The translations under genes and the position numbers were made by a program. The notes beneath the pieces are model-generated. The model was not told the DNA's origin. It worked only from the letters and a program-made list of their open reading frames with translations, and did no database searches. A stretch of 64,000 bases of DNA from Actinoplanes lobatus (GTDB lineage: Bacteria; Actinomycetota; Actinomycetes; Mycobacteriales; Micromonosporaceae). The stretch is taken from assembly GCF_014205215.1 (NCBI RefSeq), contig NZ_JACHNC010000001.1, forward strand, positions 4,965,001 through 5,029,000, read 5' to 3'. Shown piece after piece: positions 25,539 through 34,600 of this stretch (its first letter is position 1; every line of letters begins with the position of its first letter).

Positions 25539-26962
25539 CCACCTTTCTCGGAATGCCGGCCACCGCTCCGCGCGGCGTCGGGCACCTCCGCGGTGACCAG
25601 CCGTTCCCCCGTGCCGCACACGACGCCCTCGACAACTCGCAGCTGCGGCGCAACCTGCGGCACGCCACCACCACGATCCGCGGCAAGTCCGGCCGGGTGA
25701 TCGCCGAACTGCCGGACTGGCAGCGGCTGCGCGACGCCGGATCGGCGATCAAGGCCGACGTGATGTCCCGCCTCCCCTCGTTATTGGTGGAACTCGAGTC
25801 CCGCGTCATCGAGGCGGGCGGCGTCGTGCACTGGGCCGCCGACGCCAACGAGGCCAACGAGATCGTCACCGGCCTGGTCCGGCGGACCGGCTCCGAGCGG
25901 GTCATCAAGGTCAAATCGATGGCCACCCAGGAGATCGGGCTCAACGAGGCCCTGGAAGACGCCGGGATCACGCCGGTCGAGACCGACCTCGCCGAACTCA
26001 TCGTGCAGCTCGGCGACGACAAACCCAGCCACATCCTCGTTCCGGCCATCCACCGGAACCGGTCCGAGATCCGGGAGATCTTCCTGCGGGCCATGCCCGG
26101 GGTCGACCCCGCGCTGACCGACGACCCACCGGTGCTGGCCGCGGCGGCACGGCGCTACCTGCGGGAGACGTTCCTGTCCACATCCGTGGCGGTCAGCGGG
26201 GCCAACTTCGCCATCGCCGAGACCGGCACCCTCGGGGTGGTCGAATCCGAGGGCAACGGGCGGATGTGCCTCACCCTGCCCGACACCCTGATCACCGTGA
26301 TGGGCATCGAGAAGGTGCTGCCCACCTGGCGTGACCTGGAAGTCTTCCTGCAACTGCTGCCGCGGGCGTCGACCGGGGAGCGGATGAACCCGTACACCAC
26401 GATGTGGACCGGCGTCACCCCCGGCGACGGTCCGCAGAACTTCCACCTGGTGCTGCTCGACAACGGGCGCAGCGCGGTCCTCGCCGACACCGTGGGGCGG
26501 CAGGCACTGCACTGCATCCGCTGCTCGGCCTGCCTCAACGTGTGCCCGGTCTACGAGCGGACCGGCGGGCACGCGTACGGGTCGGTCTACCCGGGGCCGA
26601 TCGGGGCGGTGCTGTCGCCGCAGCTCACCGGCATCGAGGACAACGCCTCCCTGCCGTACGCGTCGTCGCTCTGCGGGGCCTGCTTCGACGCCTGCCCGGT
26701 CAAGATCGATATTCCGTCGATGCTGGTGCACCTGCGCAACAAGGCGCCGCACTCGCCGGCCGAGAGGGCGGCCATGGCGGCCGCCGCCTACACCATGAGC
26801 CGGCCACGCCTCTATGCGTCGGCTCAGCGGGCGGCCAAGATGGCCCGGATCGTGGGACGGCGCGGGCGAGGACTGCCGCCGCCGCTGTCCGGTTGGACGG
26901 CCGGGCGCGACCTCCCCGAATTCCCGGAACAGACCTTCCGCGATTGGTGGGCCCGGCGATGA
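25535..26962 (+). CDS. lutB: L-lactate oxidation iron-sulfur subunit LutB
   Basis: The 475-residue protein has an N-terminal LUD domain (NFAIAETGTLGVVESEGNGR) and two ferredoxin-type clusters near residues 330 and 383: CIRCSACLNVCPVY and CGACFDACPVKID. These mark LutB, the electron-transferring subunit of the LutABC lactate-oxidising complex. The ATG overlaps the lutA stop and its own stop overlaps lutC, so expression is probably stoichiometric. In this operon it would consume the L-lactate made by the rhamnose enzymes. Confidence 0.92.
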   Translation: MTTFLGMPATAPRGVGHLRGDQPFPRAAHDALDNSQLRRNLRHATTTIRGKSGRVIAELPDWQRLRDAGSAIKADVMSRLPSLLVELESRVIEAGGVVHWAADANEANEIVTGLVRRTGSERVIKVKSMATQEIGLNEALEDAGITPVETDLAELIVQLGDDKPSHILVPAIHRNRSEIREIFLRAMPGVDPALTDDPPVLAAAARRYLRETFLSTSVAVSGANFAIAETGTLGVVESEGNGRMCLTLPDTLITVMGIEKVLPTWRDLEVFLQLLPRASTGERMNPYTTMWTGVTPGDGPQNFHLVLLDNGRSAVLADTVGRQALHCIRCSACLNVCPVYERTGGHAYGSVYPGPIGAVLSPQLTGIEDNASLPYASSLCGACFDACPVKIDIPSMLVHLRNKAPHSPAERAAMAAAAYTMSRPRLYASAQRAAKMARIVGRRGRGLPPPLSGWTAGRDLPEFPEQTFRDWWARR

Positions 26963-27561
26963 GTTCCTCCCGGGAGTTGATTCTGGACCGGATCCGGGCC
27001 GCCCTGCGGGACGCGCCCGTCGCCGGTGAGGTGCCGCGGGAGTACCGGCCCGCCGGGACCGGCACCGCGGACCTCGACGTGCTGATCGACCGGCTGGCCG
27101 ACTACAAGGCCGAGGTCCACCGGGTCAGCGCCGGCGAGGTGGCGGCCACCGCCGCGCGCCTCGCCGGGGTTGGGGGCGCGGTGCTCGTACCCCCTGGTCT
27201 GCCTCTGCAATGGCGCCCGGAGGGTGCCTTCGCCGACGACGGCCTCGCGCCGGACCGCATCGCCTCGGCCGGCGCCGTGCTCACCGCGGCGGCCGTCGCC
27301 GTCGCCGAGACCGGAACCATCGTCCTGGACGCCTCACCCGACCAGGGACGGCGCATCATCACCCTGCTGCCGGACGTGCACGTCTGCGTGCTCCGCCCGG
27401 ACCAGGTGGTCGCCTCGGTGCCGGACGCGATCGCCCGCCTCGACCCGCGCCGCCCCCTGACCTGGATCAGCGGCCCCTCGGCGACCAGCGACATCGAACT
27501 GAACCGGGTCGAAGGCGTCCACGGCCCCCGCCACCTGCACGTCCTCATCCTCGACTCCTGA
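26959..27561 (+). CDS. lutC: L-lactate oxidation complex subunit LutC
   Basis: The 200-residue LUD-domain protein has the family pattern AVAVAETGTIVLDASPDQG, LPDVHVCVLRPDQVV and a closing WISGPSATSDIELNRVEGVHGP, which is diagnostic for LutC. It is the last gene of the operon, overlapping lutB by ATGA. Its 3' end overlaps the convergent receiver-domain gene by 17 bp, so no terminator separates them. Confidence 0.92.
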   Translation: MSSSRELILDRIRAALRDAPVAGEVPREYRPAGTGTADLDVLIDRLADYKAEVHRVSAGEVAATAARLAGVGGAVLVPPGLPLQWRPEGAFADDGLAPDRIASAGAVLTAAAVAVAETGTIVLDASPDQGRRIITLLPDVHVCVLRPDQVVASVPDAIARLDPRRPLTWISGPSATSDIELNRVEGVHGPRHLHVLILDS

Positions 27562-27952
27562 TCTCGCCGCGGCCGGTGCCGATGGCGAGGGTCTCGATGC
27601 GGGACAGGAGGTCCTGGGCGGTGAAGGGCCTGGCCAGGAAGTCGTCGGCGCCCGCGTCGAAGGCCGCCGCGGCGTCCAGTGCGTGGCCCTGTTCGGTGAG
27701 CAGCAGGATCGGGATGTCGGCGGTGCACCGGTCGGCGCGGATGGCGCGGCACAACCGGCCGGCGGACATGGCCCCGGCGGTGTGGCCGGGGCCCGTGCCG
27801 AGGACGGCGCAGTCGGGCAGGTGGGCGTGGGCCGCGCGCAGGGCGGCCTCGCCGGTGTCGCGGGACGCCACCTCCAGGCCCGCCGATCGGAGCACCGTCT
27901 CGACGAGGCGCAGCAGGGTCGGATCGTCGTCGACCACGAGGACGGAAGTCAC
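27545..27952 (-). CDS. Receiver-domain protein lacking the phospho-acceptor Asp
   Basis: The 135-residue protein is a single CheY-like receiver domain without an output domain. The acidic pocket (VVDDDPT) and the conserved Thr (LLLTEQG) remain. But the phospho-acceptor position reads CAVLGTGPG where an Asp is expected, so residue 52 is Gly, and the conserved Lys is Arg108 (ARPFT). It is therefore probably not phosphorylated. I prefer GTG 27952 because AAGGAGG sits 5 bp upstream; GTG 27955 would leave only 2 bp. It is divergent from a kinase-like gene that has also lost key residues. Confidence 0.8.
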   Translation of the reverse strand: MTSVLVVDDDPTLLRLVETVLRSAGLEVASRDTGEAALRAAHAHLPDCAVLGTGPGHTAGAMSAGRLCRAIRADRCTADIPILLLTEQGHALDAAAAFDAGADDFLARPFTAQDLLSRIETLAIGTGRGEIRSRG

Positions 27953-27987
27953 CACAACCTCCTTGATCGCTACCTAGAGTAAATGCC

Positions 27988-29706
27988 GTGTCGGCGTCCG
28001 GCTGGACGATGGGCCGCCTGCTCCGGTCGGGGATCGCGGTCGCGCTGGCGGCGGTCGCGCTGGTGGGGGTCACCGGGTTTCTGCGTAACGACGAGATCCT
28101 CCAGGCGCAGACGGCGGTGCTGCGTTCCGAGCAGGTGCTCGGCCGGATCGGGGAGCTGCGGGCGGTCGTTCAGGCGGAGCCGGTCGCGGAGGACGCGTTA
28201 CGGCTGCGCGTCGCCGAACTGGGTGAGGTGGCCGGCGCCGATCCGGTGTACCAGCGGTTGTTGCCGCTGGTGGGTGCGCCGGGGCCGGACGTGGCGGGGA
28301 TGCGGGCCGCCGTCGAGGAGATGCGGCGGCACGAACAGGCGCGGCTCGACCGCGGCCTGCGGGAGCTGGGCGCCGTCTCGCGTACCAACCGGTGGCTGAT
28401 CGTCTGGGTGTCGGTGGCGGCGGCGCTCGTGGTCCTGATCGGGGGCCGCCTGCTGGTGTGGCGCTGCGGCCGGACCGCCGGGGAGATCGCCGCCGCCGCG
28501 CGCCGGGCCCGGCCCGCGCCCGTGGACGGTCCCCGGGAGCTGGCCGAGCTGGCCACCGCCTGGAACGAGTCGCTGGCCGCCGGCGCGGCGGCCCGTGCGG
28601 CGGCCCGGACGGAGGCGACCGCGGCGCACGCGGCCGGGTCGGCGTTCGTGGACGCGATGCGGCAGGAGATCCGTACGCCGATGACCGCCCTCACCGGCAT
28701 GACCGGCCTGCTGCTGGAGACGTCCCTGGACACCCGGCAGCGGGCGCTGGCCGAGACCGCGCACGCCAGCGGGTCGGCGCTGCTCACCGCGGTCGGCGAC
28801 CGGCTCGACCTGGCCGCGGCCGAGGCCGGTGACCTGGTTCTGGAGCGGCGGCCGTTCGCACTGCGCGACTGTGTCCGGCGGGCGCTGGAGCCGGTCGCCG
28901 CCGAGGCCGCGGCGAAGGGCCTGCACCTGGACGGTCGTCTCGCGCCGGGCTGCCCGGAGTGGGCCGGCGGTGACGAGCGGTGGGTACGCCGGATCCTGAC
29001 GGCGCTGCTGCGCCAGGCCGTCGCCGGGACCGGGCACGGCGACGTCACGGTCACCGTGTCGGAGGCCGGGGGCGCCATCCGGTTCGCGGTGGCCGACACC
29101 GGGCTGGGCGTGCCGGCCGAGCGGCACAACGATGCCGGGGTGCTGCTGGCGGGGCGGCTGGCCGAGGCGATGGGCGGCGGGATCACCACGGAGAACCGCC
29201 CGGGGGAGGGTGCCACGGTCACCGTCACGGTTCGGCTGGACGAGGTGGAGCAGCCGGAGCGGTGCGGGGACGCGTACGCCGATGTGGAACCCGGACCGAG
29301 CGACAGCGAGCCGGACATGATCCGTGCCCGCGCCGAGGTGATCGCCGGGCCGGAGGCCGGGGCGCCGGAACGCCGCCGCCTCGCCGGGATCCTGCACCGT
29401 TTCGCCGACCGCCTGCCCGGTGTGCTCGACCGGATGGACCGGGCGGTGGCCGACGGCGACACCCGCAACCTGGCCCGGCTGGCGCACGGCCTCAAGGCGT
29501 CGGCGGCCACCCTGGGCGCCAACCGGTTCGCGGCGCTCTGCGCGGACCTGGAGGATCGCGTCCACCACGCGCACGGCGACCCGGCGCCGGTGCTGCGGGA
29601 CCTGCACGAGCGGGCGCGCGAGGTGGGCGACAGCATGGAGTCGGTCTCCCGGCGGCTCACCCGCGAGCCGAACGTCATGAATGGCCCGGGCACCCGGCGA
29701 TCGTGA
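27988..29706 (+). CDS. Histidine kinase-like membrane protein with HPt domain; kinase core degenerate
   Basis: The 572-residue protein has two membrane helices (about 13-33 and 136-155) flanking an outside sensor, a HisKA-like segment, an HATPase-like domain and a C-terminal HPt domain. In the H-box, MRQEIRTPM has Gln226 where the phosphorylated His should be. In the N-box, LLRQAVAG has Gln343 where the metal-coordinating Asn should be. The G1 box (DTGLG) and GEG remain. The HPt motif AHGLKASAATLG keeps His500. It may act as a sensor or scaffold, or pass phosphate only through HPt. The start is GTG 27988. Confidence 0.82.
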   Translation: MSASGWTMGRLLRSGIAVALAAVALVGVTGFLRNDEILQAQTAVLRSEQVLGRIGELRAVVQAEPVAEDALRLRVAELGEVAGADPVYQRLLPLVGAPGPDVAGMRAAVEEMRRHEQARLDRGLRELGAVSRTNRWLIVWVSVAAALVVLIGGRLLVWRCGRTAGEIAAAARRARPAPVDGPRELAELATAWNESLAAGAAARAAARTEATAAHAAGSAFVDAMRQEIRTPMTALTGMTGLLLETSLDTRQRALAETAHASGSALLTAVGDRLDLAAAEAGDLVLERRPFALRDCVRRALEPVAAEAAAKGLHLDGRLAPGCPEWAGGDERWVRRILTALLRQAVAGTGHGDVTVTVSEAGGAIRFAVADTGLGVPAERHNDAGVLLAGRLAEAMGGGITTENRPGEGATVTVTVRLDEVEQPERCGDAYADVEPGPSDSEPDMIRARAEVIAGPEAGAPERRRLAGILHRFADRLPGVLDRMDRAVADGDTRNLARLAHGLKASAATLGANRFAALCADLEDRVHHAHGDPAPVLRDLHERAREVGDSMESVSRRLTREPNVMNGPGTRRS

Positions 29707-29748
29707 AAGCCCGGCGGAGCCCGGTGCGAACAGCCACAATCAACCGGT

Positions 29749-30831
29749 GTGAGCAGGAAAACGGGGCGAAACGGTCGGTGGATCGGCGCCTTCCTCGTGA
29801 TGGCGGGCGCCGTGGCCGCCGGGATCATCCTGGCCGTGCTGCGGACGGACACCGGCGCGCCCGCCCCCACCGTGGTCGCCGTCGCCGACCGCGGCGAGGT
29901 CACCCGGGACGTGGCCACCACCGGCACGATCGAGCCCGCCACCACCCGCGGCCTGGCCTTCGGCGTGAACGGCACCGTCGCGTCGGTGTCGGTACGCCCC
30001 GGCAACCGGGTCACCAAGGGGCAGGCCCTCGCCGCGCTCGACGGCACCGGCGCGGCCGACGACGTGAGCGACGCCGAGGCCGCCCTGTCCGAGGCGCAGA
30101 GCCGGCTCACCGAGGCGAAGAACGTCTCGGTGAGCACCACGGCCGGCGCCACCGACTGCGCCCGGCCGAAGGCGGCAGCCGCCCGGCCGTGCGCCACCCG
30201 GGGCTACCCGGACACCGGCGGCGATCCGGTCCTCACCGCCGAACAGCGGGTCTACCAGGCCGCACACCGGGTCGAGGAGGCCGAGCAGGCCCTCAAGGGC
30301 ACGACTCTCAAGGCGCCGATCGCGGGCACCGTGCTCGCCGTCGAGGGCAGCGTCGGCGACCACGCGCAGAGCGGATCCACCTTCGTCAGCCTGGCCGACA
30401 CGGACGCCATGCGGGTCCGCGCCGCGTTCCCGGAGGCCGACGCCGCCACCCTCCTGACCGGCCAGCCCGCCACCATCATGCCGGCCGGGTCGGACGGCAC
30501 GTACGCCGGCGAGGTGGTGCAGGTCGACCCGGTCGGCACCTCGGACGGCACCCTGGTCCGGTACGGCGTGCTGCTGTCCGTCGCCCACCCGCCGAGCGAC
30601 CTGCTGGTCGGGCAGAGCGCCCAGGTCGAGGTGCGGACCGGCCACGTGGACAACGCGCTGCGGGTGCCGTCGACCGCGGTCCACGACGTGTCCGGCGACT
30701 CCGGCACGGTGCTGGTGCGCAGTGGCGGGGGGCTGGTCGAGCGCACCGTGACGCTCGGGTTGCAGGGCGACGAGCACACCGAGATCGTCGGCGGGCTCGC
30801 CGAGGGCGACCAGGTCGTACGTTACCGATGA
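29749..30831 (+). CDS. HlyD/RND-type membrane-fusion (adaptor) protein
   Basis: The 360-residue protein has one N-terminal membrane anchor (WIGAFLVMAGAVAAGIIL), a biotinyl-lipoyl-like half (SVRPGNRVTKGQALAALD), a short helical hairpin, the second lipoyl half (GTTLKAPIAGTVLAVEGSVGD) and beta-barrel and proximal domains. Such adaptors normally serve MacB-type ABC or RND pumps. None is encoded beside it. GTG 29749 is preceded by no strong ribosome site. A paralogue follows 55 bp later, suggesting tandem duplication and divergence. Confidence 0.85.
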   Translation: MSRKTGRNGRWIGAFLVMAGAVAAGIILAVLRTDTGAPAPTVVAVADRGEVTRDVATTGTIEPATTRGLAFGVNGTVASVSVRPGNRVTKGQALAALDGTGAADDVSDAEAALSEAQSRLTEAKNVSVSTTAGATDCARPKAAAARPCATRGYPDTGGDPVLTAEQRVYQAAHRVEEAEQALKGTTLKAPIAGTVLAVEGSVGDHAQSGSTFVSLADTDAMRVRAAFPEADAATLLTGQPATIMPAGSDGTYAGEVVQVDPVGTSDGTLVRYGVLLSVAHPPSDLLVGQSAQVEVRTGHVDNALRVPSTAVHDVSGDSGTVLVRSGGGLVERTVTLGLQGDEHTEIVGGLAEGDQVVRYR

Positions 30832-30886
30832 TCGCGGAATCCCTGGAACACCGGATCACGAACCGCCCGGAAGGCATGATGACGGT

Positions 30887-31912
30887 GTGAATGCGCTGCG
30901 CCGTCCCACCACGGTGGTGAACGCCCTGCTGGTGCTGCTGATCGTCAGCGCCGGGCTGTGGAGCTGGACCCTGCTGCGGGACGCCTCGAAGACGACCGGG
31001 GCGAACGCCTCCGGGGCGCGGACGGTGAACGTCGCCCAGGGCACGGTCACCCGGACCGCGTCCGCGGACGGCACCGTGGCCAGCGCCGCCACCGCCAGCG
31101 CCACCTTCACCACGCCCGGAACGGTCACCGCGATCAAGGTGAAGGTCGGCGACAAGGTCGGCGCGGGCGCCCTGCTGGCCCGGGTCGACCCCACCGGCGC
31201 CGAACGCGATCTGGAGCTGGCCCGGGCCGGCCTGGCCGCCGCCGAGGACGCCATGGCCCGTGCCGAGGAGGCCGGCACCGACACCGGCCCCGCGGCCGAC
31301 GCCGTCACCGGGGCCGAACTGGCCGTCGACGAGGCGGAGGCCGCCGTCGCCGGGACCAGGCTGACCGCACCGGCGGCCGGGACGGTGGTCGCGGTCAACG
31401 GGTCGCTGGGCGGGCCGAGCGCGACCGGCGAGGACGGGTTCGTCGACCTGGCCGACCTGAACCGGCTCCAGATCACCGCCGCCTATCCGGAGGCCGCCGC
31501 CACCGAACTCGCGGAGGGCCAGAGCGCCACCGTCACCTGGAACGCTCTGCACGGCGCCGAGACCACCGGCGAGGTGACCGCGATCGCCCCGGCCGCCACC
31601 GGCGAGAGCGGCGTGGCGGCCTACGGCGTGACGGTCAGCCTCCCGGACCCGCCGGCGGGCGCCAAACCCGGCCAGACCGTGAAGGTCGCGGTCGTCACCG
31701 GCAACGTGGAGAACGCCGTCACGGTCGACTCGGCGGCCGTCACGAGCACCGGCGACGGGAAGACCGTGACCGTCGTGGACAGCGCCGGCAAGCGGGAGAC
31801 ACGGCAGGTCCGGGTCGGCCTGGAAGGGGACGGCACATGCCAGATCATCGCGGGCCTGGCCCCCGGGGAGCGCGTCGTGCTGCCGGCGACCACCGCCCTG
31901 CGCTACGAATGA
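30887..31912 (+). CDS. Second HlyD/RND-type adaptor protein
   Basis: The 341-residue protein has the same architecture as its neighbour: N-terminal anchor, lipoyl half (IKVKVGDKVGAGALLARVD), a short alanine-rich hairpin, lipoyl half two (TRLTAPAAGTVVAVNGSLGG), then beta-barrel domains. The hairpins of both proteins are too short to reach an outer membrane, as expected in a Gram-positive. GTG 30887 is used. The stop overlaps an ATG of the next frame (ATGA). Confidence 0.85.
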   Translation: MNALRRPTTVVNALLVLLIVSAGLWSWTLLRDASKTTGANASGARTVNVAQGTVTRTASADGTVASAATASATFTTPGTVTAIKVKVGDKVGAGALLARVDPTGAERDLELARAGLAAAEDAMARAEEAGTDTGPAADAVTGAELAVDEAEAAVAGTRLTAPAAGTVVAVNGSLGGPSATGEDGFVDLADLNRLQITAAYPEAAATELAEGQSATVTWNALHGAETTGEVTAIAPAATGESGVAAYGVTVSLPDPPAGAKPGQTVKVAVVTGNVENAVTVDSAAVTSTGDGKTVTVVDSAGKRETRQVRVGLEGDGTCQIIAGLAPGERVVLPATTALRYE

Positions 31913-31920
31913 GGACACCA

Positions 31921-32388
31921 GTGACCAGCCACGACACCGAAGTCCTGCCGCGACCGCCCGACCTCGGCGGGAAACCCGCCGCCGCCCGGCGACGCTGGTG
32001 GAACCGCACCACCGTCGCGCTGCTCGGCGTGGTCCTGCTGGCCGGCGGCTTCCTCGCCGGTGTCCGGGCCCACGAACGCTGGGGCGGCTCGTCCGCCGCC
32101 CCGCCGAGCGCGGGCACGCCGAGCGGCGGGGCGGACGGCCGTGCCGCGGCCGCCCCGTCGCCCTCCGTGGGCGGCGCTACCGGGACCGTCCAGCTCGTCG
32201 ACGGCACCACCCTCTACGTGACGACCGCGAGCGGCGAGACGGTCACCGTCCGGACCGGCGACGACACCACGGTGAAGGTCAGCCGGACCACCGGCCTGGA
32301 GACCCTCACCTCGGGACTGCCGGTCACGGTGGAGGGCGTCGCGGACTCCGAGGGCGTCATCACGGCGACGTCGGTCACGGCCGGTTGA
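31921..32388 (+). CDS. Membrane-anchored DUF5666-like protein
   Basis: The 155-residue protein has a basic cytoplasmic N-terminus (RRRWWNR), one helix (TVALLGVVLLAGGFLAGV), a Ser/Ala/Pro-rich spacer and a C-terminal OB-like domain (GTVQLVDGTTLYVTT, then VTVEGVADSEG) matching DUF5666. GTG 31921 has GAGGA upstream; ATG 31909, overlapping the previous stop, is an alternative. It likely forms an extracytoplasmic part of the same assembly as the two adaptors. The 3' end overlaps the convergent MMPL gene by 14 bp. Confidence 0.75.
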   Translation: MTSHDTEVLPRPPDLGGKPAAARRRWWNRTTVALLGVVLLAGGFLAGVRAHERWGGSSAAPPSAGTPSGGADGRAAAAPSPSVGGATGTVQLVDGTTLYVTTASGETVTVRTGDDTTVKVSRTTGLETLTSGLPVTVEGVADSEGVITATSVTAG

Positions 32389-34600
32389 CCGGATCCCGGC
32401 CGGGGGTCCACCAGTTGGCGCGGCCGAGCATGGCCATGGTGGCGGGGACCAGCAGGCCGCGGATGATCGTGGCGTCGATGGCGATCGCCACCGCCAGGCC
32501 GAGGCCGGTCATCTTCACCACGGGGCTGGAGGTGAGGACGAAGCTGGCGAAGACGCAGACCATGATCAGCGCAGCCGAGGTGATCACCACGCCGGTGGCG
32601 GCCAGACCCTCGCGAACCGAGGTGCGGTTGTCGCCGGTGGCGTCCCAGGATTCGCGAACCGCGGTCAGCAGGAACACCTCGTAGTCCATGGACAGTCCGA
32701 AGAGCAGGGCGAACAGCAGCATCGGCACGTAGGACTCGATCGGGACCGGACCCGACAGCCCGACCAGGGTCACGCCCCATCCCCACTGGAAGACCGCGGT
32801 CAGCACACCGTAAGCGGCGGCCACCGAGAACAGGTTCATCACGGCGGCCTTGACGGCCACCACCGGCGCGCGGAACGCCGCCAGCACCAGCAACGCGGCC
32901 AGGATCACGACCAGACCGATGACGTACGGCATCCGCCCACCCACCCGCTCGGCCAGGGCGGCCTTCATCGCCGTCTGCCCGGTGACGTAGATGTCCAGCC
33001 TTCCGGCCTTCACGGCGGCGATGCGTTCGGCCGTCGCCACGGTGGCCGGGTCACCGGGCCCGGTCTCGGGGATCACCCGTACCGTGACGGCCTGCCCGTC
33101 CGAGGAGATCCGCGGCGGGTGCACCCGTTCCACGCCGGGCACCTCCGTGAGTGCCTTGACCAGCGCGTCCACCCGCGGATCACGGACCCGCGGTCCCGGC
33201 GTCCCGGTGGCGGCCGTCCCGCCCGCGCCGCTCGGCCGCGGGGAAGCGGGCCCGGCGGAGGTGTGGCCGCCGGGCGACGGGGAGGGGGACCGGAGAGTCA
33301 TGGGGACGGGCGCCGGCGGCGTCAGCTCGGCGATCACGGTGAGCGGGCCGGTGATACCGGGGCCGAACTCGGCGGCCAGGACGTCGTGGCCGATCCGGCC
33401 CGCGCTGCCGGGCGGCTGGTCTCCGGCGTCGGTCTGGCCCAGGGTCATGACCGTCACCGGAGCGGCCACGACCAGCAGCAAAACGGTGCTGGCCAGGGCG
33501 TACGGCCACGGGCGGCGGGTCACCCGGTCGGAGAGGGCGGCCCACATCGACGGGCGGACCGGCCGCTGGACGTGCGGGCGGCGGCGGATCGGGAGCGCGT
33601 CGATCCGGTGGCCCAGCACCATGAGCAGGGCGGGCAGGAGGGTGACCGCGGCGGCCACCGCGACCAGGACGATCAGACCGGCGGTCCAGCCCAGGGTGGC
33701 CAGGATCGGGACGCCGGCGACGGCCAGGCCGGCCAGCGCGACGATCACCGTGCCGCCGGCGAAGGCCACCGCGCTTCCGGAGGAGGCGACCGTGGTGACG
33801 ATCGCCTCGGGGACGGGGACGCCGGTGGTCAGCAGCGAACGGTACCGGGTGATCATGAAGAGGGCGTAGTCGATGCCCACCCCCAGGCCGATCATGGTGG
33901 CCAGGGTGGTGGCCACCTCCGGTACGGCGGTCAGGTGACCGGCCAGACCGATCGCGCCGAGGCCGCAGACCAGGGTGAGCAGGGCGGTCAGCAGGGGCAG
34001 CCCGGCGGCGACCAGGCCACCGAAGGCGGCGACCAGCACGACCAGCGCCACGCCGATGCCGAGGGCCTCGCTGCGGCGGGTGTCCGCCGCGGGCCGGGCC
34101 AGCGTGCCACCGGGGAGCACCTCGTCGGCGGCGGGCGCGGCGGCGGTCAGCACCGCGGCGGTCAGCTCCGCGTCGATGTCGCGGGGGCCCACGTCGAACT
34201 GGACCGTGAGATAGCCGGTGTCACGGTCCGCGGTCAGTGAGCCGGCCTCCGTGGTGGGCGCCGTCACCGCGTCCACGTGGTCCAGTTCCTCGATCCGGTC
34301 GGCGGCGGCCCGCACCGCCTCCTCGTCCAGCGGACCGTCCGTGGACCGCACGATGATCTGGCCGGTGGCCCCGCCCGTGCCCGGAAAGTGGATCTCCAGC
34401 AGGTCGCGCCCGTGCTGGGCGGCGCTGCCCGGCATCGTGGTGTCGTCGTCGACCGGGCGCCCGAAGGTCACCACCATCGCGGCGACCGCCACCGTGACCA
34501 GCAACCACGTACTGATCGTCCACCAGGGCCGCCGGACCGCCAGCCGCCCGGCCCCGGTGAACCACCGGTGCACCGGGCCGCCCTCCCGCGCCGCGCTCAT
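32375..34600 (-). CDS. MMPL/RND family transporter
   Basis: The 741-residue protein has two repeats of the RND fold: a first helix after RRPWWTISTWLL, an outside domain, then a helix bundle with GLGVGIDYALFMITRYR, and in the second half LFGLSMDYEVFLLTAVRE, the two MMPL signature helices with the proton-relay Asp-Tyr pairs. The second outside domain carries a Pro/Ser/Gly-rich insert near residue 450. MMPL proteins export lipids or hydrophobic metabolites. The ATG at 34600 overlaps the stop of the upstream histidine kinase (ATGA), so the two are coupled. Confidence 0.9.
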   Translation of the reverse strand: MSAAREGGPVHRWFTGAGRLAVRRPWWTISTWLLVTVAVAAMVVTFGRPVDDDTTMPGSAAQHGRDLLEIHFPGTGGATGQIIVRSTDGPLDEEAVRAAADRIEELDHVDAVTAPTTEAGSLTADRDTGYLTVQFDVGPRDIDAELTAAVLTAAAPAADEVLPGGTLARPAADTRRSEALGIGVALVVLVAAFGGLVAAGLPLLTALLTLVCGLGAIGLAGHLTAVPEVATTLATMIGLGVGIDYALFMITRYRSLLTTGVPVPEAIVTTVASSGSAVAFAGGTVIVALAGLAVAGVPILATLGWTAGLIVLVAVAAAVTLLPALLMVLGHRIDALPIRRRPHVQRPVRPSMWAALSDRVTRRPWPYALASTVLLLVVAAPVTVMTLGQTDAGDQPPGSAGRIGHDVLAAEFGPGITGPLTVIAELTPPAPVPMTLRSPSPSPGGHTSAGPASPRPSGAGGTAATGTPGPRVRDPRVDALVKALTEVPGVERVHPPRISSDGQAVTVRVIPETGPGDPATVATAERIAAVKAGRLDIYVTGQTAMKAALAERVGGRMPYVIGLVVILAALLVLAAFRAPVVAVKAAVMNLFSVAAAYGVLTAVFQWGWGVTLVGLSGPVPIESYVPMLLFALLFGLSMDYEVFLLTAVRESWDATGDNRTSVREGLAATGVVITSAALIMVCVFASFVLTSSPVVKMTGLGLAVAIAIDATIIRGLLVPATMAMLGRANWWTPGRDPVNRP

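Noticed and set aside
30958..32388. A 476-codon frame ending in the DUF5666 protein
   Set aside because: Its first 320 codons lie inside the adaptor gene in another frame and have arginine-rich shadow composition; the real gene begins at 31921 or 31909.
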